From positions 1-12,209 of the forward strand of contig WLND01000014.1 of assembly GCA_009726075.1 (NCBI GenBank): a stretch of 12,209 nt of DNA, in the 5' to 3' direction. Of this stretch, positions 1-6,398 are shown one piece after another. The DNA is from Actinomycetota bacterium (GTDB lineage Bacteria > Actinomycetota > Actinomycetes > S36-B12). The translations under genes were made by a program, and so were the position numbers. Below the pieces are notes generated by a model that worked only from the letters and a program-made list of their open reading frames with translations, made no database searches and was not told where the DNA came from. Numbering within the stretch: the first letter of the stretch is position 1; every line of letters starts with the position of its first letter.

Positions 1-126
1 ACAGGACACGGTGGAGATCCGCTGCACAGCCCGCACTACGACTTCAATGATGACGTCCTTGACGTGGGTGTTCGCTTCTACACAGAAGTTGCCCGCGTTG
101 CGCTGCCCGTGGTTTCGGCGACGTGA
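1..126 (+). CDS. M20-family amidohydrolase/peptidase, C-terminal 41 residues (partial)
   Basis: Reading frame 1 is open from the left edge to a TGA at 124-126. The 41 residues include GDPLHSPHYDFNDDVLDVG, which matches the C-terminal block of M20 (M20D-type) amidohydrolases such as aminoacylases, hippurate hydrolases and AbgB-like enzymes. In that family the His of the PLHxP motif is a ligand of the dinuclear metal centre, and the YDFND stretch closes the catalytic domain. Such enzymes cleave N-acyl amino acids or related amides in the cytoplasm. The body of the gene lies left of the window, so the substrate cannot be judged. The stop codon overlaps the start of the next gene (GTGA), so the two are probably translated together and may act in one pathway. 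The family call is fairly sure; the subfamily is less so. Confidence 0.8.
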   Translation, partial: TGHGGDPLHSPHYDFNDDVLDVGVRFYTEVARVALPVVSAT

Positions 127-1250
127 CGGTGCCGGCGCCTCAGCACCAGTGGGTGGCGCATGCGCGTGACACCGGCTGGAGTTGCTCCGGCCCGTCCACC
201 GATGTCCTCGCATTCCATCGATCCCTGAGCGAATACGAGCCCACGCCTCTGGTCGACCTCCCCGACCTCGCCCGCGAACTCGGGATCGGTCGCCTTGTGG
301 CCAAGGACGAATCCTGGCGGCTGGGTCTCCCGGCTTTCAAGGCGCTCGGTGCATCGTGGGCGATTCACCGTGCCCTGCAGGGTCGTTCCGGCACTGAGCG
401 CCTCACGATCGTCACGGCAACTGACGGCAATCATGGCCGCGCCGTGGCACGTTTTGCCAGGATTCTGGGCCATTCGGCCAGCATCTTCATCCCATTCGGA
501 GTCCACCCCGCTGCGATCGCCGCCATCGCAGGTGAGGGCGCTCTCGTCACGATGGTGGAAGGCTCTTACGACGACGCCGTGGCGGCGGCCGCACTCGCTG
601 CGCGGGCGCAGGATTCGCTCTTGGTGCAGGACACGGCGTGGGACGGCTATGAACAGATCCCAGGCTGGATCGTCGATGGCTATGCGACGTTGTTCTCCGA
701 GATCGACGACCAACTGAGGGCGACCGGGGGCCAAAGCCCCGACCTCGTGATCGTGCCTGCCGGAGTGGGTTCGCTGCTGCAGGCGGCCCTTTCGCACTAC
801 CGCAGCAAGGCAATCCCCGGAGCAACCGCCATCATCTCCGTCGAACCGGAGGTGGCGGCCTGCGTTCTTGCGAGCCTTGCGAGCGGCGAGCCGGTGACCG
901 TTGAAACGGGGCAGACGATCCTCTCGGGATTGAACTGCGGCACCCCGTCATCGCTCGCCTGGCCGTACATCATCGGCGGACTCGACGGCGCTGTGGCGGT
1001 GACTGATCTCGCTGCCTCCGCAGCGGCCGGCGATCTCGCCGAACGGGGCGTGGCGTCGGGCCCGTGCGGAGGAGCTGGGCTTGCAGGACTGCGACGAACA
1101 CTGGTCGGCTCTGGGAACGGCGACCGCAGGGCCCACCTGCATATTGGTCCGGAAAGCACCGTGGTCATGCTGATCACGGAAGGGTCTGCTGCAAATCCCG
1201 GGACCATCGATGATGCGCTGGATGGTGCAGGCGGATCTGAGGCCCGTTAA
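123..1250 (+). CDS. Diaminopropionate ammonia-lyase family PLP enzyme
   Basis: A 375-residue fold-type II PLP enzyme close to 2,3-diaminopropionate ammonia-lyase (DpaL/YgeX), which converts 2,3-diaminopropionate plus water to pyruvate and two ammonia. Visible signatures in order are YEPTPL (39-43), KDESWRLGLPAFKALG (61-76) with K73 as the predicted PLP Schiff-base lysine, ATDGNHGRAVA (99-109), QDTAWDGYEQIPGW (169-182) and the phosphate-binding loop PAGVGS (212-217). D101 and D170 fall where the E. coli enzyme has its two proposed catalytic aspartates (from memory, D120 and D189). The length is a little below the roughly 400 residues of the E. coli enzyme. The GTG start at 123 overlaps the TGA of the M20 gene and has no strong Shine-Dalgarno site, which fits translational coupling. 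A serine/threonine deaminase-like specificity is a weaker alternative. A convergent gene follows. Confidence 0.85.
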   Translation: MTVPAPQHQWVAHARDTGWSCSGPSTDVLAFHRSLSEYEPTPLVDLPDLARELGIGRLVAKDESWRLGLPAFKALGASWAIHRALQGRSGTERLTIVTATDGNHGRAVARFARILGHSASIFIPFGVHPAAIAAIAGEGALVTMVEGSYDDAVAAAALAARAQDSLLVQDTAWDGYEQIPGWIVDGYATLFSEIDDQLRATGGQSPDLVIVPAGVGSLLQAALSHYRSKAIPGATAIISVEPEVAACVLASLASGEPVTVETGQTILSGLNCGTPSSLAWPYIIGGLDGAVAVTDLAASAAAGDLAERGVASGPCGGAGLAGLRRTLVGSGNGDRRAHLHIGPESTVVMLITEGSAANPGTIDDALDGAGGSEAR

Positions 1251-1253
1251 ACC

Positions 1254-1280
1254 TGCATGACCGAACCTGATGCTCATGCA
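1254..1280. repeat. Small inverted repeat between convergent genes
   Basis: TGCATGA at 1254-1260 is repeated in perfect inverted form as TCATGCA at 1274-1280, with a 13-base spacer. It sits in the 57-base gap between the converging ammonia-lyase and HPP genes. It could be a weak bidirectional transcription end, but the stem is only 7 bp, AT-rich for this genome, and has no T-tract on either strand. Chance is a fair alternative. Confidence 0.3.
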
Positions 1281-1307
1281 CGACGTGTGCCAGCTCGGCA
1301 ACGCGTG

Positions 1308-1853
1308 TCAATCCCCCGCCAGTCCGACCCCGGCATTGATCGGCGACCAGCGTGGCACGCGGATGCCGACCGACCGGTTGATCACGAAGGCGCAAGCCAC
1401 GACGAGCACGACCGCTGCGAGCAGGATGGCCAGGTGCGGCAGGGTGTGGACGAGACCGAGGGCCACGATCAGGGTCGTGGCACCTGCCGGTGCATGGGGT
1501 AACCCGAGCCACACCATGAGGGCCAGCGTGAGTGGCAATGCGACCAGCACTGACCCGATGTGCTTGGCCCCGATATCGAAGATGTCAGCCGGCACGTCAG
1601 TGAGCCCGAACAGCAGCAGGGCCAGGTAACCGCAGACAACCGCGATGAATTGCCCACCCAGCACATTTCTCGGCGCTGCTTGAACCCCAAGCGGGACGAA
1701 GAAGAGGATGAAGATAGTCGGCCCCACTGACGGGAAGACGAACGGTTCCTTGAGGACGTAGGCGAGGATCGAGAGCAGCGCTGCCGTGATCAAGGTCGCA
1801 AGCAGAACATAGAGCCCAAGGAATGCTCTCGATTTGCGAACGTTCGGGACCAT
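1308..1853 (-). CDS. HPP-family integral membrane protein
   Basis: A 181-residue membrane protein matching the HPP family (Pfam PF04982). It has four predicted transmembrane segments (about 11-34, 62-85, 97-118 and 139-160). Family blocks are visible: FPSVGPTIFILF (40-51), APRNVLGGQFIAVVCGYLAL (60-79) and GLPHAPAGATTLIVALG (117-133). The motif that names the family, His-Pro-Pro, is HAP here (120-122). The role of bacterial members is unclear; plant relatives are reported to move nitrite across the plastid envelope, so a transport role is possible but not shown. The ATG at 1853 is the only plausible start, because an in-frame stop lies 21 bases upstream; no clear Shine-Dalgarno site precedes it. 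The gene converges on the ammonia-lyase and diverges from the hydroxylase operon, so it is transcribed alone. Confidence 0.85.
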   Translation of the reverse strand: MVPNVRKSRAFLGLYVLLATLITAALLSILAYVLKEPFVFPSVGPTIFILFFVPLGVQAAPRNVLGGQFIAVVCGYLALLLFGLTDVPADIFDIGAKHIGSVLVALPLTLALMVWLGLPHAPAGATTLIVALGLVHTLPHLAILLAAVVLVVACAFVINRSVGIRVPRWSPINAGVGLAGD

Positions 1854-1997
1854 GGCTGCAAGGGTAGATGCTCATGTGCACAGACATCCCAGAAGTCAGC
1901 GGGCCAACTTTCGGATTTCTGCTGCAATGGCGCCAGAACCGGCCTAACGTGTCCTCGTATTGAACGTCCTGCGACTCGCGAAAGGGCATCCACCACT
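1854..1997. promoter_or_regulatory. Divergent intergenic region upstream of HPP gene and hydroxylase operon
   Basis: These 144 bases separate two divergent start codons and must hold promoters for both. I cannot pick out a confident -35/-10 pair. TAACGT at 1945-1950 is a possible -10 element for the rightward operon, with only a poor -35 before it. An 8-bp palindrome TGTGCACA lies at 1875-1882, near the HPP start. AAAGGG at 1980-1985, 12 bases before the ATG at 1998, is the probable ribosome-binding site of the small-subunit gene. Confidence 0.35.
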
Positions 1998-2471
1998 ATG
2001 CATATCTCCGTATCGGTAGACGGCACCCTCTACGAGGCAGACGTCGAACCTAGGACACTCCTCGTCCACTGGCTGCGTGAAGGCATCGGCAAAGTTGGCA
2101 CCGTCGTGGGATGCGACACCTCCAATTGCGGGGCCTGCACCGTGCTCCTCGATGGGCGCAGCGTGAAGTCCTGCAGTGTCCTCGCTGTGCAGGCCGATGG
2201 CTCCTCCGTCACGACGATCCAGGGGCTTTCGGACGGGAACGAATGGCACCCGGTGCAAACTGCATTCAAGGAGTGCCATGGACTCCAGTGCGGCTACTGC
2301 ACTCCTGGCATGGTCATGTCGACCGTCGATCTTCTTTCGGAGAATCCGAACCCGACCGAGGCCGAGATCCGCGAGGGCCTTGAAGGAAACCTGTGCCGCT
2401 GCACGGGATATCACAACATCGTTAAGAGTGTCGCGTACGCGGCCGAGTTGATGGGAGGTTCAACGAAATGA
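1998..2471 (+). CDS. Molybdenum hydroxylase small subunit, two [2Fe-2S] clusters (CoxS-like)
   Basis: A 157-residue iron-sulfur subunit of the xanthine oxidase / aerobic CO dehydrogenase family. It passes electrons from the molybdenum site to FAD. The N-terminal plant-ferredoxin-type domain holds C39, C44, C47 and C59 (C-x4-C-x2-C-x11-C, in GCDTSNCGACTV). The C-terminal helical domain holds C98, C101, C133 and C135 (QCGYCTPG and NLCRCTGYHNI), so all eight cluster ligands are present. The length is normal for the family. It starts a three-gene operon in S-L-M order, and its TGA overlaps the ATG of the large subunit. No export signal is present; these enzymes are cytoplasmic or loosely bound to the inner membrane face. 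Family placement is secure, but the substrate cannot be told from this subunit. Confidence 0.95.
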   Translation: MHISVSVDGTLYEADVEPRTLLVHWLREGIGKVGTVVGCDTSNCGACTVLLDGRSVKSCSVLAVQADGSSVTTIQGLSDGNEWHPVQTAFKECHGLQCGYCTPGMVMSTVDLLSENPNPTEAEIREGLEGNLCRCTGYHNIVKSVAYAAELMGGSTK

Positions 2472-4840
2472 CCGAGGTCATCGATACCGCCACTGCGATG
2501 GGACGTCCGATCCGCCGCAAGGAGGACGCGCGACTGCTCCACGGGCAGACCAACTGGACGGACAACATCCAACTCCCCGGCACCCTGCACATGGCCATCC
2601 TTCGCAGCCCAATGGCCCACGCGCGGATAACAAACCTCGACGTCTCCGGCGCACTGAAGATGCCGAACGTGGTTGCCGCCTTCGGCGCGGCGGAACTCGG
2701 AGAGCTCAACGGCTCGGTCCCATGCGTGTGGCCGGTCACCGACGACATCGTCATGCCAGCCTTTCCAGCGCTCGCAGTCGACAAGGTGCGCCACGTCGGT
2801 GACTGCATCGCCGTTGTACTCGCGACAGACGCGGTGCATGCGGCTGACGCCCTCGAGGCGATTCAGGTCGACTACGAGCCACTGCCTGCGGTGGTCAGCA
2901 TGGAGTCGGCCATCTCCGAAGGCAGCGCTTTCGTCCACGATGACAAGGGCACGAATACCTGCTACGTCTACAACCTCGGTGGTGGATACGACGAGGCAGC
3001 GGCAAAGGCCGATGTCATCGTCAAGCGCCGATTCATCAATCAGCGACTCATCCCCGCGTTCATGGAGCCACGGTGTGTCGTTGCGGCACCGATGGGGATG
3101 AGCGACGAGATCACCATCTGGACGTCGACCCAGATCCCGCACGTGCTGCGCGTGCTTCTTGCGCTTGTGACAGGCATTCCGGAGAACAACCTTCGAGTGG
3201 TTGCGCCCGACGTCGGCGGTGGCTTCGGCGGGAAACTGCAGTGCTACCGCGAAGAAATCCTTGTCACCCAGCTCGCTCGTAAGCTTGGACGTCCGGTCAA
3301 GTGGACTGAGACACGGAGCGAGGACATGGTCGCAACCCACCATGGACGCGACCAGATCCAGGACATCGAGATCGCGGCGACGTCAGAAGGCAAGATGCTC
3401 GGACTGAAGGTGACGCTGCTCGCGAATATGGGCGCCTACCTGCAGATCATTACGCCAGGGGTCCCGCTTCTTGGGATGTTCATGTACCCGGGCATCTACA
3501 AGATGGACGCCTATGACTTCAAGTGCACCGGTGTCTTCACCAACACGACGCCCACCGATGCCTACCGGGGGGCGGGCCGACCGGAATCGACCTACGCCAT
3601 TGAGCGGATTGTGGACGAGCTCGCTGCCGAACTGGGCATGGAGCCGATGGAGCTTCGGAAGAAGAATTGGATCAAGCACGAGGAGTTCCCGTTCACCACG
3701 GTTGCCGGCCTGACCTACGACACCGGAAACTATGAGGCGGCCACCGCGCGAGCTCTGGAGCTCTTCGACTACGACGGACTGCGCGCGGAGCAGGCCGAGC
3801 GGCGCGCGTCAGGGGACCCGGTGCAGCTCGGCATCGGCATCTCGACGTTCACGGAGATGTGCGGCTTGGCACCTTCACGAACCCTGGGTGCGCTGAAGTA
3901 CGTCGCCGGCGGTTGGGAGCACTGCACCATCCGACTGCTCCCGACGGGCAAGGTCGAACTGGTGACGGGCACATCGCCGCATGGCCAGGGCCACGAAACC
4001 GCCTGGAGCCAGATCGCCAGCAGCATCCTCGGCGTTCCAGTGGAGGACATCGAGGTGATCCACAGCGACACGGGCCGATCCCCCTACGGCATGGACACCT
4101 ATGGCTCGCGCTCCCTTGCGGTCGGTGGCCAGGCAATCAAGAAGGCTGCTGACCGGCTGGTTGAAAAGGCTCGCGTCATCGCGGCCCATCAGCTTGAGTG
4201 CAGCGTCGAGGACATCGAGTTCGTCAATGGAAGCTTCAGGGTCAAGGGCGATCCCGAGAAGGCGCAGCCACTCGGAGCTGTTGCCTTCGAGGCGTTCACC
4301 GGTCACAACCTCCCACCGGGCGTCGAGCCGACCCTGTCGGCCGAGGCCACCGTCGATCCGGAGGACTTCTCGTACCCACACGGCACTCACCTTGCAGCGA
4401 TGGAGGTCGATACCGAGACGGGCAAGGTGAAGCTCCGCAAGTACGTATGCGTTGACGACGTTGGCGTGCAGGTGAATCCAATGATCGTCGAGGGGCAGGT
4501 TCATGGCGGACTTGCTCAAGGGATTGCCCAAGCCCTCTACGAGGGGGTCATCTACGACGAGGACGGCAACCTGAAGACCGCGAGCCTTGCGGACTACCTG
4601 CTGCCCAGCGCGATGGACCTGCCATCGTTCATCACCGACACAACCGTGACTCCGTCGACCACACACCCCCTGGGTACCAAGGGAGTTGGAGAGGCAGGGG
4701 CTATCGCGTCAACGCCGGCCATCATGAACGGCATCGTCGATGCCCTACGGCCTCTGGGCGTCAACGACGTGACGATGCCGGCCGCACCAATGACCGTGTG
4801 GCGAGCGATTCAGGCAGCCAAGGCAGGAGGAGCAGCATGA
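2468..4840 (+). CDS. Molybdenum hydroxylase large subunit, form II CoxL-like
   Basis: A 790-residue catalytic subunit that binds the molybdopterin (MCD-type) cofactor. The aldehyde oxidase/xanthine dehydrogenase a/b hammerhead domain comes first (about 14-145), followed by the Mo-binding domains. Key motifs are GGGFGGK (250-256), AYRGAGR (365-371), PHGQGHET (504-511), VDDVGVQVNP (662-671) and KGVGEAGA (738-745), where E742 is the predicted catalytic glutamate. True CO dehydrogenase (form I) has AYxCSFR in the active-site loop; the AYRGAGR here is the form II type, whose substrates are mostly unknown. The enzyme probably hydroxylates an N-heterocycle, aldehyde or related compound. GGGAGG at 2453-2458 precedes the ATG, which overlaps the small-subunit stop (ATGA). 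No coxD/E/F/G-type maturation genes are in the window. Confidence 0.93.
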   Translation: MTEVIDTATAMGRPIRRKEDARLLHGQTNWTDNIQLPGTLHMAILRSPMAHARITNLDVSGALKMPNVVAAFGAAELGELNGSVPCVWPVTDDIVMPAFPALAVDKVRHVGDCIAVVLATDAVHAADALEAIQVDYEPLPAVVSMESAISEGSAFVHDDKGTNTCYVYNLGGGYDEAAAKADVIVKRRFINQRLIPAFMEPRCVVAAPMGMSDEITIWTSTQIPHVLRVLLALVTGIPENNLRVVAPDVGGGFGGKLQCYREEILVTQLARKLGRPVKWTETRSEDMVATHHGRDQIQDIEIAATSEGKMLGLKVTLLANMGAYLQIITPGVPLLGMFMYPGIYKMDAYDFKCTGVFTNTTPTDAYRGAGRPESTYAIERIVDELAAELGMEPMELRKKNWIKHEEFPFTTVAGLTYDTGNYEAATARALELFDYDGLRAEQAERRASGDPVQLGIGISTFTEMCGLAPSRTLGALKYVAGGWEHCTIRLLPTGKVELVTGTSPHGQGHETAWSQIASSILGVPVEDIEVIHSDTGRSPYGMDTYGSRSLAVGGQAIKKAADRLVEKARVIAAHQLECSVEDIEFVNGSFRVKGDPEKAQPLGAVAFEAFTGHNLPPGVEPTLSAEATVDPEDFSYPHGTHLAAMEVDTETGKVKLRKYVCVDDVGVQVNPMIVEGQVHGGLAQGIAQALYEGVIYDEDGNLKTASLADYLLPSAMDLPSFITDTTVTPSTTHPLGTKGVGEAGAIASTPAIMNGIVDALRPLGVNDVTMPAAPMTVWRAIQAAKAGGAA
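4825..4830 (+). promoter_or_regulatory. Strong Shine-Dalgarno site fixing the FAD-subunit start
   Basis: AGGAGG ends six bases before the ATG at 4837. It supports that ATG over an in-frame upstream GTG at 4798 that would add 13 residues inside the large-subunit gene. The first residues after this ATG (MIPVAFDYVRP) also match the normal N-terminus of CoxM-type proteins. Confidence 0.85.
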
Positions 4841-5688
4841 TTCCCGTTGCATTCGATTATGTTCGACCGACCAGCATTGACGAGGCGGTCGCGGCCCTTG
4901 CGGCAGGAGGCGAGGACGCAAAGGTCATGGCCGGGGGCCAGTCACTGATGCCGGTCCTGAGGCTCAGGCTCGGAGCACCGTCCCTGATCGTGGACTGCTC
5001 GCGAATCGACGAGATGATCGGTATCCGCGACTCGGGCGATGCCATCGTGATTGGGTCCGCAACGACGCACCATGCCGTCATGCATGACAGCCTGGTCAAC
5101 GAGTACGTGAGCCTGCTCGCAAAGGCCACGGCTACCGTCGCGGACCCGCAGATCCGGCACCGCGGCACGATGGGCGGTTCACTGGCACACGCGGATCCAG
5201 CAGGTGACCTGCCAGCGGTGGCCGCTGCGCTCGACGCCACATTCACGATCGCAGGACCGGGGGGTCGTCGATCAGTTGGGGCGTCCGACTTCTTCGTTGA
5301 CTACTTCACCACCGCCGTCGGTGATGATGAGGTGCTCGTCAACGTGAGCTTCCCGAAGCGAGCAGGGTGGGGCGCTCACTACGAGAAGTTCAATCGGACG
5401 GCTCAGGCGTGGGCCATCGTCGGAGTGGCCGCCACCGTTCGAATGGACGGTGGTCGCATCGCAGAAGCCCGAATTGGGCTGACAAATGTGGCACCGATGC
5501 CGGTGCGCGCTCGATCAGTCGAGGCGGCCCTGGCCGGTGCAGCAGATATCGCAGCAGTTGCCGCAGCGGCAGAGTCGGCGGCTGATGGCACATCGCCAAC
5601 CACCGATATTCATGCCGATGCTGAGTACCGCAATCACCTCACCAGGGTGCTCACCAGGCGTGCTGTCGTCAAGGCTGCGGGCTGGTAG
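4837..5688 (+). CDS. Molybdenum hydroxylase medium subunit, FAD-binding (CoxM-like)
   Basis: A 283-residue flavoprotein subunit of the same hydroxylase. It takes electrons from the [2Fe-2S] clusters and passes them to an external acceptor. The FAD-binding domain of the molybdopterin dehydrogenase family shows AGGQSLMPVL (32-41) and TMGGSLAHADPAGDLP (111-126), the two classic FAD pyrophosphate motifs (AGGxS and T[IM]GG). The CO dehydrogenase flavoprotein C-terminal domain follows from about residue 175. The length is typical (about 280-290). The ATG overlaps the large-subunit TGA (ATGA), so all three subunits should be made in step. An intrinsic terminator starts 15 bases after the stop, making this the last gene of the operon. 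The S-L-M order agrees with form II clusters. Confidence 0.95.
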   Translation: MIPVAFDYVRPTSIDEAVAALAAGGEDAKVMAGGQSLMPVLRLRLGAPSLIVDCSRIDEMIGIRDSGDAIVIGSATTHHAVMHDSLVNEYVSLLAKATATVADPQIRHRGTMGGSLAHADPAGDLPAVAAALDATFTIAGPGGRRSVGASDFFVDYFTTAVGDDEVLVNVSFPKRAGWGAHYEKFNRTAQAWAIVGVAATVRMDGGRIAEARIGLTNVAPMPVRARSVEAALAGAADIAAVAAAAESAADGTSPTTDIHADAEYRNHLTRVLTRRAVVKAAGW

Positions 5689-5703
5689 CTCACCGGAAGC
5701 CTC

Positions 5704-5749
5704 GAAGGGGCCGCGGTGTCGTCTCGACACTGCGGTCCCTTCGGTTTTT
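5704..5749 (+). terminator. Strong intrinsic terminator of the hydroxylase operon
   Basis: An 18-bp stem is formed by GAAGGGGCCGCGGTGTCG (5704-5721) and CGACACTGCGGTCCCTTC (5725-5742) with a TCT loop. Sixteen pairs are Watson-Crick and two are G-U. The stem is followed by GG and five Ts (5745-5749). The T-tract is only on the plus strand, so it works rightward and ends the S-L-M transcript. It also cuts the pseudogene behind it off from that promoter. Confidence 0.92.
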
Positions 5750-6398
5750 GTCCGACAGGTCCTTGGAGCGGCCGTTGAACGGTGCGGAGGCTTCGGGGGA
5801 CATTCGAGGGCAACGCCCAGCCGGGGTCGCCGCAGCCGTCGGGGGGACAAGCTGTTTCGCGCCGACCATCGGGGCCGACTCGGCAACGATCATTGCCCTG
5901 CTCCGGTACACCGGGTATTGCGGGGCGGCCCCGCTGGCGGCGACACCCGCGGGCCACCGTGCTGATCACGTTGGTAGGGGCGGGCCGCGATCGGTCCTGT
6001 CCATCGGACTTGGCTGTGTTGAGACTGCCGAAAATGCATCAGTGGCCGCCGAGGCGCCCGACGGTATTCGGGGGTCGGCCTTTGGACTGCTCGCCACAGT
6101 GCAATCTGTAGGCAACCTGCTGGCTTCGTCCATCGGGTGGGCAGTGACCACCCTCGTCTGCGCCGGCTTCGCGTTCGCGCCTCGAGGTGAGTGGGCTTGG
6201 GCCGCGATGGTTATCGCGCTCGGGGACCCAGGGCTGACCGTGTTGTACAGCATCTTCGTTGACGTCGGCTTCGGCATTGGGACCATTACATTGAGCCAGG
6301 CTGTGGCCATGGGCTCGGGTCCCCTTGATGGCTGCGTCCTTGCGGTCGAGGCCTTTCGAGGGCGTGTCCGGAAAATGTCGGAGCGATGGGTGGTCTAG
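5748..6398 (+). pseudogene. Decayed MFS transporter remnant
   Basis: An open frame of 216 codons holds clear major facilitator pieces but cannot make a full transporter (usually about 400 residues and 12 segments). Residues 46-84 resemble the helix 2 - loop 2-3 region, with PAGHRADHVGRGGPRSVL as a damaged D-R-x-G-R-R loop. This runs directly into GLGCVETAENASVAAEAPD and IRGSAFGLLATVQSVGN (87-123), which in related transporters lies further along after at least one more helix, so an internal deletion is likely. The following stretch, LVCAGFAFAPRGEWAWAAM, looks like the helix that should have come before it, hinting at rearrangement. Residues 1-45 and the last 60 show no family pattern. There is no ribosome-binding site or promoter, and the frame begins inside the terminator T-tract. 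Exact limits are uncertain; the best-supported core is 5883-6137. Confidence 0.65.

Noticed and set aside
78..797. 239-codon minus-strand open frame
   Set aside because: Lies wholly opposite the ammonia-lyase gene and has no family pattern; a GC-rich codon shadow.
1960..1965. TTGAAC as a -35 element for the hydroxylase operon
   Set aside because: No -10-like hexamer at suitable spacing; the -10 would fall in the ribosome-binding site.
2411..3343. 310-codon minus-strand open frame opposite the CoxL-like gene (and another of 263 codons at 3875-4666)
   Set aside because: Antisense to a strongly recognised gene, no recognisable motifs, His/Asp/Arg-rich shadow composition.
2468..4840. Naming the operon coxSLM, aerobic carbon monoxide dehydrogenase
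   Set aside because: The active-site loop is AYRGAGR, not AYxCSFR, so gene symbols implying CO oxidation would mislead.
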